Of a stretch of DNA of 64,000 bases, positions 52,714 through 61,357 are shown one piece after another. The stretch lies in NCBI RefSeq assembly GCF_037977055.1, contig NZ_CP150274.1, forward strand, positions 992,001 through 1,056,000. Reading direction: 5' to 3'. A program made the translations under genes and the position numbers. This DNA is from Paenibacillus sp. FSL K6-1096 (lineage in GTDB: Bacteria; Bacillota; Bacilli; Paenibacillales; Paenibacillaceae). The notes beneath the pieces are model-generated. The model was not told where the DNA came from. It saw only the letters and a program-made list of their open reading frames with translations, and did not search any database. How positions within the stretch are numbered: the stretch's first letter is position 1; each line of letters opens with the position of its first letter.

Positions 52714-53352
52714 TTAGAGGAGCGACACCAGCTGCTGACCGAACTGGAGCTTCCCGCCCCGCCTGCGGCACACCTCCAGATTCACATTCGGCTCCGGCAG
52801 CGCCGGGTCGTGCATCAGGGAGAGGCCGAACAGCTCACTGGCCTCCTGATAACGCTCCTGGGAGGCCCGGATGCACCCCAGCGCATTATAGACCATAGCC
52901 TTCAGCTTATTCTCGCGGATCAAGCCGAGCATGTGGTGCAGATGCTCCCAGGCTGCACAGCCATCGCCTTCCTGCAGATAAGCCATCGCCAGGTACAGAC
53001 GGGCGGCCAGACTGTCCGGGTGCCTGGCCGTGACCTCACTGAACTGCTCGATGCACTTGCGGTACATCAGCAGCTTGTAATAGCCCTGGCCTCTGACAAA
53101 AGCATCCATGCCAAGCTCAGGGGCCTCCTGCCCGGGAAGCTCCTCCGGCTGGGTCTGCATATCGGCCTGCCCGCGGAATTCGCTGAGCTTCTCGGCGAAG
53201 AGCAGCCATTCATCCATGACATGATCACTGATCCGGTGGAGCATATTATATTTGGATAAAAGCTCATTGCGGCGCTCCCCCTCCGCAGTAGGGTAGTCGG
53301 CTTGGATCTCATGCAGCATCTTGTTCATCTCGGCGAATAAATGTTGAAACAC
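52714..53352 (-). CDS. TPR-repeat protein between panD and dinG, unknown function
   Basis: About 212 residues, soluble. Residues 90–200 hold roughly three tetratricopeptide repeats (YYKLLMYRKCIEQFSEVTARHPDSL; YLAMAYLQEGDGCAAWEHLHHML; NALGCIRASQERYQEASELFGLSLMHDPALPEP). The N-terminal third is helical (MLHEIQADYPTAEGERRNELLSKYN). TPRs mediate protein binding; no partner is known. The start is uncertain: GTG at 53352 has GGGTGGG 7 bp upstream, GTG at 53364 has it too close. No ATG fits. Confidence 0.8.
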   Translation of the reverse strand: MFQHLFAEMNKMLHEIQADYPTAEGERRNELLSKYNMLHRISDHVMDEWLLFAEKLSEFRGQADMQTQPEELPGQEAPELGMDAFVRGQGYYKLLMYRKCIEQFSEVTARHPDSLAARLYLAMAYLQEGDGCAAWEHLHHMLGLIRENKLKAMVYNALGCIRASQERYQEASELFGLSLMHDPALPEPNVNLEVCRRRGGKLQFGQQLVSLL

Positions 53353-53380
53353 CGGACATCCCACCCTTACTGATAATGAA

Positions 53381-53401
53381 GTCAGGTCAAGCTTGCCTGA
53401 C
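53381..53401. other. Interrupted palindrome between panD and the TPR gene
   Basis: GTCAGG-TCAAGCTTG-CCTGAC is a 21-bp dyad with one bulged base. On the plus strand it runs into ATTTTT. It could be a weak terminator after panD or an operator for the TPR gene. Confidence 0.35.
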
Positions 53402-53465
53402 TACATTTTTAGCAAGTACGGAGGTCTTCATCCCTGCCATTGATTACATGGCTTATGCCGCGAAG

Positions 53466-53849
53466 TTAAGCAATGGTCGCGTGAATCTCATGATCGGCCA
53501 GCTTGACCGGCTTGTTGTCCGCATCCACAAACACTACAGTCGGCTTGTGTCCGGCCAGCTCCTCTGCCGACAGCATCGCATAGGAGATGATAATGACGGT
53601 ATCGCCGGGCTGCACCAGGCGGGCAGCTGCGCCGTTAAGACAAATCACGCCGCTGCCGCGCGGGCCGGGAATGACATAAGTTTCCAGACGGGAGCCGTTG
53701 TTATTATCCACAATCTGTACCTTCTCGTTCTCCAGCAGGTCTGCGGCTTCCATCAGATCCTCATCAATGGTGATGCTGCCCACATAATTCAGATTGGCTT
53801 CCGTGACCGTTGCCCGGTGAATCTTGGATTTCATCATATGTCTAAACAA
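53466..53849 (-). CDS. panD: Aspartate 1-decarboxylase
   Basis: 127 residues. It makes beta-alanine from aspartate for pantothenate and cleaves itself to form a pyruvoyl group; Gly24-Ser25 in [13 protein letters not shown] is the cleavage site at the conserved position. Other blocks: [21 protein letters not shown] and [13 protein letters not shown]. The start is TTG at 53849, 9 bp after AAGGAGG; the longer frame has no ribosome site. The start overlaps the panC stop by 8 bp, so panBCD form one coupled operon. Confidence 0.95.
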   Translation of the reverse strand: MFRHMMKSKIHRATVTEANLNYVGSITIDEDLMEAADLLENEKVQIVDNNNGSRLETYVIPGPRGSGVICLNGAAARLVQPGDTVIIISYAMLSAEELAGHKPTVVFVDADNKPVKLADHEIHATIA

Positions 53850-54732
53850 GGGCGTGCGCCTCCTTGGGAATGAATACGTTATTGTCAATCAGGCGGGTTC
53901 TGCCGAACTTGACAGCCAGCGCCATAATGATCTCCCCGCCGGCGTCACTCAGCCGGCTTGCGCCTTCCAGCGGCTCCAGATCAGGGAAGGTTAGAATCTC
54001 TGCATAATCAATCACAGCAAGCGGAGATTCCGAGATCACCGATACCAGCAGACCGCGTGCCTCATCCACCGTACGGATGGTGCCGCTGTCGATGCCCTGG
54101 CGCACCTCGCGCAGCGAGCGGGAGAGCACCAGCGCCTGTCTGCGTTCTTCATCGCTCAGGTAGACATTGCGCGAGCTGAGCGCCAGACCGTCATCCTCGC
54201 GGACAATAGGACAGGCGACAATCTCTACGTTCATATTCAGGTCGGAAACCATCCGGCGGAGCACCGCCACCTGCTGTGCGTCCTTCAATCCGAAGAAGGC
54301 ATAATCCGGCTGGACAATATTGAACAGCTTGCTGACCACCGTTGTCACTCCATCGAAATGCCCCGGACGCGACGCGCCGCAGAGCTGCGTAGTCAGCGAG
54401 GAGACCGATACGCCTGTACGGATCGGCTGCGGATACATTTCCTCAACGCTTGGAATGAAGACCAGGTCTGCCCCCTCACGTTCCGCCAGCGCAAGGTCGC
54501 GCGCTTCATCGCGCGGATAAGAGGCATAATCCTCATTCGGTCCGAATTGCAGCGGATTGACAAAAATACTCATCACGACCGTTCCGCTCTTCTCGCCTGC
54601 CTTGCGCAGCAGACTGGCATGCCCTTCATGCAGATATCCCATCGTGGGTACAAAACCAATGGGCCCGTGGCCCCCCTGACGCATATATTCAAGCGCTTCA
54701 CGCAGCTGCGCAATAGTCCGAATCACTCTCAT
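53842..54732 (-). CDS. panC: Pantothenate synthetase (pantoate--beta-alanine ligase)
   Basis: 296 residues. Joins pantoate and beta-alanine with ATP. The HIGH-type motif is [38 protein letters not shown] and [17 protein letters not shown] are the substrate and nucleotide blocks, with KxSKR-type region as [15 protein letters not shown]. The ATG at 54732 has AAGGAG 9 bp upstream and overlaps the panB stop by 1–3 bp. A frame running to 54801 is not used. Confidence 0.96.
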   Translation of the reverse strand: MRVIRTIAQLREALEYMRQGGHGPIGFVPTMGYLHEGHASLLRKAGEKSGTVVMSIFVNPLQFGPNEDYASYPRDEARDLALAEREGADLVFIPSVEEMYPQPIRTGVSVSSLTTQLCGASRPGHFDGVTTVVSKLFNIVQPDYAFFGLKDAQQVAVLRRMVSDLNMNVEIVACPIVREDDGLALSSRNVYLSDEERRQALVLSRSLREVRQGIDSGTIRTVDEARGLLVSVISESPLAVIDYAEILTFPDLEPLEGASRLSDAGGEIIMALAVKFGRTRLIDNNVFIPKEAHALV

Positions 54733-54733
54733 G

Positions 54734-55600
54734 TTATTTCGCTCCTTTGGCGGCGCTGCCGTATAAAGCTTCCAGCACCGTATCATCTGCCTTGAACACA
54801 TGCTCCTCCGCCGGGAACGAACGGTCCTTCACTTCCCGGACGTAGCTGCTGATCCCTTCGCGGATCACGCTGCCGACATCGGCGTAAGTCTTGACGAACC
54901 GCTTCTCCCGGTAAGGCGAGTCATAGCGCAGCAGATCATGGAAGACCAGCACCTGGCCGTCACAGTAACGTCCTGCGCCAATCCCGATGGTCGGTATGCT
55001 GACCGCCTTGGAGATGGCTTCTGCCACTTCCTCCGTGACCAGCTCCAGCACAATGCCGAACGCCCCGGCAGCCTCCAGCGCCTTCGCTTCATCCATCAGC
55101 CGCTGCGCATCCTTGGCATCCTTGCCCTGAATCCGGTAGCCGCCGATCATGTTGACCGACTGCGGAGTCAAGCCGATATGTCCCAGCACCGGTACTCCGG
55201 CAGCTACGACTGCGGACACGGCAGCGCAGATTTCGAGGCCGCCTTCCATTTTGACCGCATGGGCCTGGCCTTCCTGCATCAGCCTCCGTACCCCGCGCAG
55301 CGTCTCGTCCACGCTTCCGTGGTAAGTCATAAACGGCATATCTGTTATTATAAATGTATTCGGCGCCCCCCGCTTCACCGAACGGGTGTGGTAGACCATA
55401 TCGTCTATGGTAACCGGCAGGGTTGTATCGTAACCAAGCACAACGTTGCCCAGTGAATCGCCCACCAGAATCAGGTCGATCCCGGCTTCCTCGGCCAGCA
55501 GAGCTGAAGGATAGTCATAGGCGGTCAGCATAGTCAGGGGCGTCCCGTCTGCTTTCATTTTGCGCATTTTGATAATATTCAGTGCATGTTTGTCTGCCAT
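54734..55600 (-). CDS. panB: 3-methyl-2-oxobutanoate hydroxymethyltransferase
   Basis: 288 residues. First committed enzyme of pantothenate synthesis; transfers a one-carbon unit from methylene-THF to ketoisovalerate. Metal and substrate loops: ILVGDSLGNVVLGYDTTLPV, AVKMEGGLEICAAV, PVLGHIGLTPQSVNMIGGY and VFHDLLRYD. It leads panB-panC-panD and lies behind a structured leader with an attenuator (55640–55860). Confidence 0.96.
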   Translation of the reverse strand: MADKHALNIIKMRKMKADGTPLTMLTAYDYPSALLAEEAGIDLILVGDSLGNVVLGYDTTLPVTIDDMVYHTRSVKRGAPNTFIITDMPFMTYHGSVDETLRGVRRLMQEGQAHAVKMEGGLEICAAVSAVVAAGVPVLGHIGLTPQSVNMIGGYRIQGKDAKDAQRLMDEAKALEAAGAFGIVLELVTEEVAEAISKAVSIPTIGIGAGRYCDGQVLVFHDLLRYDSPYREKRFVKTYADVGSVIREGISSYVREVKDRSFPAEEHVFKADDTVLEALYGSAAKGAK

Positions 55601-55639
55601 TTGCTCTCATTCCCCTTGTCCATTAGTGATGTGCGCAGG

Positions 55640-55860
55640 CTTTGCGCAAACAAAAAAACCTTTTAGCAGGTCCGCTAAAAAGGTCCGAAGGGCAAAAAAG
55701 AGTCACTCGCGATCGTCCCTTCTGTCTCGGTCCTTACGGCTCAGAGCAGAATCCAACGTAACCGTTACAATGCAGTTATGATGGCACATCCGGTAAACAA
55801 CTTCCTGTTAAAGATTCATTTGCCGAGTACAGCTCGGGTTATGCCGATGCCGCCTCTATA
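55640..55860 (-). ncRNA. Structured attenuator leader of panBCD
   Basis: About 220 nt between the promoter and panB. On the minus strand it holds a CCGAG/CTCGG hairpin inside a larger GGCATCGG/CCGGATGTGCC pairing, then AAGGACCGAGACAGAAGGG (55717–55735), which can pair with CCCTTCGGACCTT (55680–55692). That second partner shares 5 nt with the 5' arm of the downstream terminator, so the two helices exclude each other. The position fits the published 'pan' RNA motif upstream of panB in Bacillota, but I cannot confirm that match from memory. The ligand or signal is unknown. Confidence 0.7.
55652..55684 (-). terminator. Attenuator terminator in the panB leader
   Basis: ACCTTTTTAGC and GCTAAAAGGT pair around GGACCT and are followed by TTTTTTT on the minus strand. 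It lies about 50 bp upstream of panB and can switch off the operon. Confidence 0.88.
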
Positions 55861-55864
55861 AGCT

Positions 55865-55870
55865 AGTATA
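55865..55870 (-). promoter_or_regulatory. Extended -10 promoter of panBCD
   Basis: TG-T-TATACT on the minus strand (extended -10 element, TATACT at 55865–55870); the -35 box is poor. Start of transcription is expected near 55858. Confidence 0.5.
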
Positions 55871-55894
55871 ACAAATATATACAACAATTACACG

Positions 55895-55935
55895 TAAAAA
55901 TAGAGCAAGCCTGCTGGTAAAGGTAACAGGCCTTG
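55895..55935 (-). terminator. Probable terminator after birA
   Basis: CAAGGCCTG and CAGGCTTG pair with one bulge on the minus strand, then CTCTATTTTTA. It would stop the dapB-to-birA unit just before the panB promoter. Confidence 0.6.
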
Positions 55936-55970
55936 GAAAGGATTCAACTGAAGGCGGCGGCTTCCAGTCT

Positions 55971-56771
55971 CTAGATCATCTCGATCTCGCCGGACAATAC
56001 GCTGGCTATTTCACCGGAGGCCTTGCGCAGCAGCAGCTCCCCGTGGTCACTTAGTCCGACAGCGGTCGCTTCGCTGCGGCCCTGCGGCGTATTCACGCTG
56101 ACCTGGCGGCCTAATGTCACCGACATGGCCTCCCAGCGCTCCTTCACCGGCTGGAAGCCCTCCCGGTTGTATAGCGTGTACCAATATTCAAGCTCCTCCA
56201 GCACCGCCTCTGCCAGCCTCATCCGGTCGACCGGAATCCCGCCGCCTTCGATCAGCAGCGAGGTTCCGATGCCGCGCAGCTCCTCGGGGTAGTCCTCCTC
56301 CGTCAGATTGGCGGCGATGCCGATCCCGGCAATGCAATAATGAAGCCCGCCCTCGCGGAGCGAGGATTCGAGCAGAATGCCGCAGATTTTGCGGCCTCCG
56401 GCCAGCAGATCGTTAGGCCACTTGATGCCGGCATCAACTCCGGTCACCTCACGGATGGCCGTACATACCGCCACGCCGGCCAGCAGCGTCAGCTGGGGCG
56501 TCAAGGCCAGCGGCAGGCCGGGGCGCAGCACCAGGCTGATCCAGATGCCTTTGCCGTGGGGAGAATGCCATTTGCGGCCCATCCTCCCCCGGCCTCCTGT
56601 CTGCTCCTCGGCCATGACCGCCGTTCCCTCCGGCACACCGCGTTCAGCCAGCAGCTTGGCCTCCTCCTGGGTAGACACCACTGTATCCATATGCTCTATT
56701 CTGCCGGACCAGCTTGCAGCGAAGCTCTCCCGCTTCAAGCCGCCGGAGATACGGGCATCAACGTCCTTCAT
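55971..56771 (-). CDS. birA: Biotin--[acetyl-CoA-carboxylase] ligase lacking the DNA-binding domain
   Basis: 266 residues. It activates biotin with ATP and attaches it to acetyl-CoA carboxylase. The catalytic core is complete: STQEEAKLLAERGVPEGT, GGRGRMGRKWHSPHGKG (biotin/AMP loop), IKWPNDLLAGGRKICGI and the small C-terminal SH3-like domain. Bacillus BirA has an extra N-terminal winged helix of about 60 residues that represses bio genes; here the protein starts right at the ligase domain. The ATG at 56771 has AAGGATGG upstream and overlaps the cca stop by 14 bp, so no room exists for the helix domain. Confidence 0.92.
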   Translation of the reverse strand: MKDVDARISGGLKRESFAASWSGRIEHMDTVVSTQEEAKLLAERGVPEGTAVMAEEQTGGRGRMGRKWHSPHGKGIWISLVLRPGLPLALTPQLTLLAGVAVCTAIREVTGVDAGIKWPNDLLAGGRKICGILLESSLREGGLHYCIAGIGIAANLTEEDYPEELRGIGTSLLIEGGGIPVDRMRLAEAVLEELEYWYTLYNREGFQPVKERWEAMSVTLGRQVSVNTPQGRSEATAVGLSDHGELLLRKASGEIASVLSGEIEMI

Positions 56772-58152
56772 CGTTATCCATCCTTTGTGCTTCAAGCAGC
56801 AATAATTGGTTGTCATTGGCCAGGTCGCCCGCAGCAGCGGCCAGAAGCAGCCGCCCCAGCAGCTGGCCCAGCCACGGTCCGGGCCGTTTCTGCAGCGCAT
56901 CTGCCACCTCGTTACCGCTCACCGCCAGCTCCGCGAGCGTTGTCAGCGGCATCTCAGCGGTCCAGGACCGCAGAAGCGCTGTGGTGAGGGGGCTGGGAGG
57001 TGCTGCATGATCGGATGCACCTGAGGCGGGTCCGCCGGGTGCAGGGGTTGCGCCAGGTTCAGCATGTGCTGCACCTGACGCGTGTTGCCCGGGTCCGGCG
57101 GCAGCTCCGCCCGCCGCCGCATCCAGCACCGTCAGCCATCCTTCGGCGGCTGACGTGCCATGGGCCAGCACGGCGGCGATCCACCGCCGCCGCAGGCCCG
57201 CAAGCGCGCCGGAAGCCCCCGGCTGCGCTAGAGACAGCGCCGCGTCCCAGGCTTCGCGGACGCGGAGCACGGCGGCGATGCCAGTGCGCGCCGCCCCCGG
57301 GAACGTCCATGCCCGCAGGAGCTCATCGGCGCGCTGCGCCGACGATCCCAGGGCATGAAGCAGGAGCGCCCAGCGCAGACGGGCGTCCTGCAGGGTCTCC
57401 AGACCGGCTGAACGGGCGGCTGCCGCCGCCAGCTCCTTGCCGGTCCAAGGGAACGGCGCTTTGCCGCGCGGCAGCAGGCCGCTGCGCAGCAGCAGGCCCA
57501 GCCCGCGCTGCGGGTGCGGGCCCTCCACGATGCGCGTTACCTCCGCGCGCACCCGCTCAACCGCGATATGCGCCAGCTTGTCGCGCTGGCGCAGCAGTCC
57601 GCGCCAGGTGTTCTTCGCCACCGCGAAGTCCAGCACCGAGGCGAAGCGCACGCAGCGCAGCATCCGCAGCGCGTCCTCGTCGAAGCGCTCCTCCGCCCGG
57701 CCCACGCAGCGGATAACCCGCAGCTTCAGGTCGCGCTCTCCGCCGAAGGGATCGATCACCGTGCCGTCCAGGCCGCAGCAGATCGCATTGATGGTGAAAT
57801 CCCGGCGGCGCAGGTCCTCCCTCACATCGCGGACAAAAACGACCTGACCGGGACGGCGGTGATCGGCATAACCGCTCTCCGTCCGGTAGGTCGTTACCTC
57901 GAAGCTGTGGCCGTCCTGCAGCACCGTAACCGTTCCATGCGCAAGTCCTGTCGGGACGCAGCGCGGGAACAGGGCGATGACCTGCTCCGGCAGCGCGGAG
58001 GTTGTGATGTCGATGTCATGCACCGGACGTCCCAGCAGCTCATCGCGCAGGCAGCCGCCTACGTAATAAGCCTCATGGCCATCGGCCAGCAGACCTGCAA
58101 TTACTGTACCGGCAGCTTCTGCCATGCCCGCCGGCGCCATTGTCCATTCCAT
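56758..58152 (-). CDS. cca: CCA tRNA nucleotidyltransferase
   Basis: 464 residues. Adds or repairs the 3' CCA end of tRNAs. The class II nucleotidyltransferase site is YYVGGCLRDELLGRPVHDID (Asp-x-Asp), RRDFTINAI and the basic RFDEDALRMLRCVRFAS. The C-terminal half is helical; between residues ~345 and 400 lies an Ala/Gly/Pro-rich low-complexity stretch (GGAAAGPGQHASGAAH), unusual for Cca. AAGGAG precedes the ATG. It starts 11 bp after bshA and overlaps birA. Confidence 0.94.
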   Translation of the reverse strand: MEWTMAPAGMAEAAGTVIAGLLADGHEAYYVGGCLRDELLGRPVHDIDITTSALPEQVIALFPRCVPTGLAHGTVTVLQDGHSFEVTTYRTESGYADHRRPGQVVFVRDVREDLRRRDFTINAICCGLDGTVIDPFGGERDLKLRVIRCVGRAEERFDEDALRMLRCVRFASVLDFAVAKNTWRGLLRQRDKLAHIAVERVRAEVTRIVEGPHPQRGLGLLLRSGLLPRGKAPFPWTGKELAAAAARSAGLETLQDARLRWALLLHALGSSAQRADELLRAWTFPGAARTGIAAVLRVREAWDAALSLAQPGASGALAGLRRRWIAAVLAHGTSAAEGWLTVLDAAAGGAAAGPGQHASGAAHAEPGATPAPGGPASGASDHAAPPSPLTTALLRSWTAEMPLTTLAELAVSGNEVADALQKRPGPWLGQLLGRLLLAAAAGDLANDNQLLLLEAQRMDNDEGR

Positions 58153-58163
58153 ACCAGCACTCC

Positions 58164-59321
58164 TTACCCCCGGACACCGTTCAGTCCGGGCACCTTGCGT
58201 TCAAGCACACGGTAATATATATCTTCATATTGATTGGTAATCATATCTCTGCTGAAGTCATGACAGGCCCGCTCCAGACACGCTTGCCGGAAGCGCTCTG
58301 CCATCGCTTCATCCGAGAGCAGGCGTACAGCATATTCCGCCATCGATGAAGTATCCCCGACCGGGGCAAGGAAGCCCGTCTTGCCATGCTGGATCAGCTC
58401 CGGGATGCCCCCGGTCTGCGAGCCGACTGTCGGCACACCGCAGGCCGCCGCCTCCAGGGCCACCAGCCCGAAGCTCTCCTTCTCGGAAGGCAGCAGCAGC
58501 AGGTCGGCCAGGGAGATGACTTGGGCAATCTCGTCCTGCTTGCCGAGGAATCGCACTCTGTCGTCCAGCCCCATCTCGCTGATCTTGGCCTGGATCTTCG
58601 GCAGATCCGGCCCTTCGCCGACCAGCAGCAGCCTGGCGGGCAGCTTCTGGTTCACCTTGGCGAATACATCCACCACATCGCTGACCCGTTTAACCGGACG
58701 GAAGTTGCTGATATGCATCAGAATCTTCTCATCCGGCATAGCGAAGTCGCCGCGCAGCTCAGACACATCCCGCGGGTAATAGACACGCTTGTCCACGAAG
58801 TTATAGGTCAGATCGATCTCCCGGGTGATGTCCAGCGCTTCCCGGGTCTGTCTGATGAGATCATTAGAGACTGCGGTAACTGCATCACTCTCATTAATCC
58901 CGAGCCGGATCAGATCCTTCAGGGATTCATCCTGGCCCAGCACCGTAATATCTGTACCGTGCAGCGTGGTGACCACCTTGATGTCGTTGCCGAGAATCTG
59001 TTTGGCCAGATAGGCACAGACCGCATGGGGTACAGCATAATGTACGTGGAACAAGTCGAGATTCTGCATTTTGGCCACCTGGGCCATCTTGTTCGCCAGC
59101 GCCAGATCATACGGCGGATAACGGAACACATAATAATCGGTAACCTCTACCTCATGGTAGAAGATATTCTTCTGGAACGTCCCCAGCCGGAACGGGATGC
59201 TATGGGTAATGAAATGAACCTCATGGCCCTTCTCGGCCAGCAATTTGCCCAGTTCAGTCGCCACAACACCCGATCCCCCAAGGGACGGATAACAGGTAAT
59301 GCCTATTTTCAGCCGGTCCAT
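58164..59321 (-). CDS. bshA: N-acetyl-alpha-D-glucosaminyl L-malate synthase
   Basis: 385 residues. First step of bacillithiol synthesis: joins GlcNAc from UDP-GlcNAc to malate. GT-B fold of the GT4 family: an N-terminal YPSLGGSGVVATELGKLLAE (acceptor/donor loop), HVHYAVPHAVCAYLAKQ, and the C-terminal donor-binding EKESFGLVALEAAACGVPTVG (E-x7-E). It sits in the same operon as bshB1, so the pathway's first two steps are adjacent; bshC is not in the window. Confidence 0.95.
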   Translation of the reverse strand: MDRLKIGITCYPSLGGSGVVATELGKLLAEKGHEVHFITHSIPFRLGTFQKNIFYHEVEVTDYYVFRYPPYDLALANKMAQVAKMQNLDLFHVHYAVPHAVCAYLAKQILGNDIKVVTTLHGTDITVLGQDESLKDLIRLGINESDAVTAVSNDLIRQTREALDITREIDLTYNFVDKRVYYPRDVSELRGDFAMPDEKILMHISNFRPVKRVSDVVDVFAKVNQKLPARLLLVGEGPDLPKIQAKISEMGLDDRVRFLGKQDEIAQVISLADLLLLPSEKESFGLVALEAAACGVPTVGSQTGGIPELIQHGKTGFLAPVGDTSSMAEYAVRLLSDEAMAERFRQACLERACHDFSRDMITNQYEDIYYRVLERKVPGLNGVRG

Positions 59322-59376
59322 AACGCCGCCCCTTCACTCTGCATAGATTATTACTTCTGGTAATGATGTGAATTTA

Positions 59377-60084
59377 TTATAGCATACGGGCAGGGCTGAA
59401 CAAGTCTACTGTATACGGCACCTTACTGGCAAACCCTTCGGCAAAAGGGATCAGCCGCCGTTGACCCAGCAGCATGTCCCTTGAACGGACGCGGTCGATA
59501 TACCCCTCTGTTAAAGGCGTCGATACCGCATCTTCGCCCGGAGAAAGTCCGAATTGGGAACGGTAGCAGGACAGAGACTGCTCCTTAACCGGATACTGCG
59601 CCGTGACATCGACGATCAGATCCGTCCGGCCCAGATCATTAATGAAATAGAAATATAATTGCGGTTCTTGCACCGCAGGCTGCTCCGGCATATACTTGCG
59701 CAGCTTGGCATTGAAGACGGCTTCCTCCACCAGCTTGCTGCAGGCGATATGGTCCGGATGGCGGTCCTCCCAATAAGGGGCGAACACAATAGACGGAGCG
59801 AACCTGCGGATCTCCGCAGTTACTGCCGCCAGATGCTGCTCGGTCAGATAGAGGCCGCGGTCAGGCAGCCCAAGATTCGTGCGCACAGCCGCTCCGAGCA
59901 ATCCGGCAGCCTGCTCGGCCTCCTGGCGGCGAAGCTCTACCGTACCATTCGAGGACATCTCCGCCTGCGTCAGATCACATATTCCCACCTTGAAGCCTGC
60001 AGCGGTATGCTTCGCAATGGTTCCCGCCATGCCGATCTCTGCATCATCGGCATGGGCGCCGAATACGAGGATGTCCAGCTTCAT
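59377..60084 (-). CDS. bshB1: Bacillithiol biosynthesis deacetylase BshB1
   Basis: 235 residues. Removes acetate from GlcNAc-malate, a LmbE/PIG-L zinc deacetylase. Metal motif [16 protein letters not shown] (A-H-x-D-D) and the later [15 protein letters not shown] (H-x-D-H) are intact. Its ATG lies in the mgsA stop (ATGA overlap), and bshA follows 55 bp later. Confidence 0.96.
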   Translation of the reverse strand: MKLDILVFGAHADDAEIGMAGTIAKHTAAGFKVGICDLTQAEMSSNGTVELRRQEAEQAAGLLGAAVRTNLGLPDRGLYLTEQHLAAVTAEIRRFAPSIVFAPYWEDRHPDHIACSKLVEEAVFNAKLRKYMPEQPAVQEPQLYFYFINDLGRTDLIVDVTAQYPVKEQSLSCYRSQFGLSPGEDAVSTPLTEGYIDRVRSRDMLLGQRRLIPFAEGFASKVPYTVDLFSPARML

Positions 60085-60506
60085 GCTTCATCCACGCCCG
60101 GCTTGTATTTATGTACCAGCTCACGCCAGCCAAAGTCTCCCCGGTCAATCGCCTTCACCAGAATCTCCGCTGTAGCAATATTGGTGGCTACCGGAATTCC
60201 GTACACATCGCACAAGCGGAGCAGCGCGGTAATATCCGGCTCATGCGGCTGGGCCATCAGCGGATCACGCAGGAAAATAATCAGGTCCAGCTCATCTGTG
60301 GCCACCATGGAGCCGATCTGCTGGTCCCCGCCCAGAGGACCGGACATATACCGGTGGATCGAGAGGCCGGTGACCTCCATAATCCGTTGCCCCGTGGTTC
60401 CGGTGGAGAAGAGCTGATGCCCTTCAAAAACATGCTCATAGGCAGTAACGAAATTTACCATTTCATCTTTTTTACGGTCATGTGCGATAAAAGCGATTTT
60501 TAACAT
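60081..60506 (-). CDS. mgsA: Methylglyoxal synthase
   Basis: 141 residues. Converts dihydroxyacetone phosphate to methylglyoxal, a bypass that relieves phosphosugar stress. Motifs: [31 protein letters not shown] (phosphate loop) and [16 protein letters not shown] with the catalytic Asp. It precedes bshB1 with a 4-bp overlap; making bacillithiol next to methylglyoxal synthase is logical, since bacillithiol helps detoxify methylglyoxal. Confidence 0.96.
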   Translation of the reverse strand: MLKIAFIAHDRKKDEMVNFVTAYEHVFEGHQLFSTGTTGQRIMEVTGLSIHRYMSGPLGGDQQIGSMVATDELDLIIFLRDPLMAQPHEPDITALLRLCDVYGIPVATNIATAEILVKAIDRGDFGWRELVHKYKPGVDEA

Positions 60507-60521
60507 CTTGCTCTCTCCCGT

Positions 60522-61325
60522 CTATTCTATAAAATGCTCGAAGCCGTAAATCATGCCGGTATAGCCCATTACCTTCTCAATCCCCAGCTTCACTCCCGGC
60601 ATATATCCGGCCCGCTCGTAGGAATCGTGCCTGATCTTAAGTGACTGCCCGAAGCCGCCGAACACCACTTCCTCCTGGGCAAATACCCCCGGAAGGCGGA
60701 CGCTGTGAATACGGAAGCCGTTATAATACCCGCCGCGCGAGCCTTCAATAATCTCTTCTTCCTCCGGGTGTCCCTGCCGCAGCTCCTGGCGCGCCTCCGA
60801 GATCAACTCGGCGGTCTTGATGGCCGTACCTGAAGGAGCATCGAGCTTCTGGTCTCCATGATATTCAATAATCTCTAAGTGAGGGAAATACTTGGCAGCC
60901 TGAGCGGCAAATCTCATCAGCAGAATGGCCCCGATCGAGAAATTCGGCGCAATCAGTCCGCCGATTCCCTGCTCCCGGCATTGCTTGTCCAGCTCTTCGA
61001 TCTGCTCTGGCGTGAATCCGGTCGTGCCGACCACCGGACGCACCCCATACTTGATGGCCATAGCTGTATTGGCATATGCGGACTGCGGAATCGTAAAGTC
61101 TACCATTACATCCGCTGCAGCTCCTGCCAGTGCGCCTTCCAGGTCTGAAGTAACCTGAACGCCGCAATCCTCCAGCCCCACCAGACGGCCGGCATCACTG
61201 CCGGCCGAAGAGCGGTCAATAGCCGCTGCCAGCTCGAGTTCATCTTCCTGCAATACCAGCTTCACAACTTCTTTACCCATCTTGCCTCCTGCTCCTGAGA
61301 CAATAACCCTGATCTTGTCACTCAA
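60522..61325 (-). CDS. dapB: 4-hydroxy-tetrahydrodipicolinate reductase
   Basis: 267 residues. Reduces HTPA to tetrahydrodipicolinate in the lysine/diaminopimelate pathway. N-terminal NAD(P) loop IRVIVSGAGGKMGKEVVKL, VVGTTGFTPEQIEEL and the catalytic block EIIEYHGDQKLDAPSGTA with its conserved His and Lys. In the same orientation as mgsA (15 bp apart), as in B. subtilis. Confidence 0.96.
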   Translation of the reverse strand: MSDKIRVIVSGAGGKMGKEVVKLVLQEDELELAAAIDRSSAGSDAGRLVGLEDCGVQVTSDLEGALAGAAADVMVDFTIPQSAYANTAMAIKYGVRPVVGTTGFTPEQIEELDKQCREQGIGGLIAPNFSIGAILLMRFAAQAAKYFPHLEIIEYHGDQKLDAPSGTAIKTAELISEARQELRQGHPEEEEIIEGSRGGYYNGFRIHSVRLPGVFAQEEVVFGGFGQSLKIRHDSYERAGYMPGVKLGIEKVMGYTGMIYGFEHFIE

Positions 61326-61357
61326 ATGAATTCTCCCCGCTTTCCCTGGCTCTGATA

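Noticed and set aside
49801-53259. A 1,152-codon frame antisense to dinG and the TPR gene
   Set aside because: It mirrors the codon bias of two well-supported genes with clear motifs, and has no recognisable domain or ribosome site.
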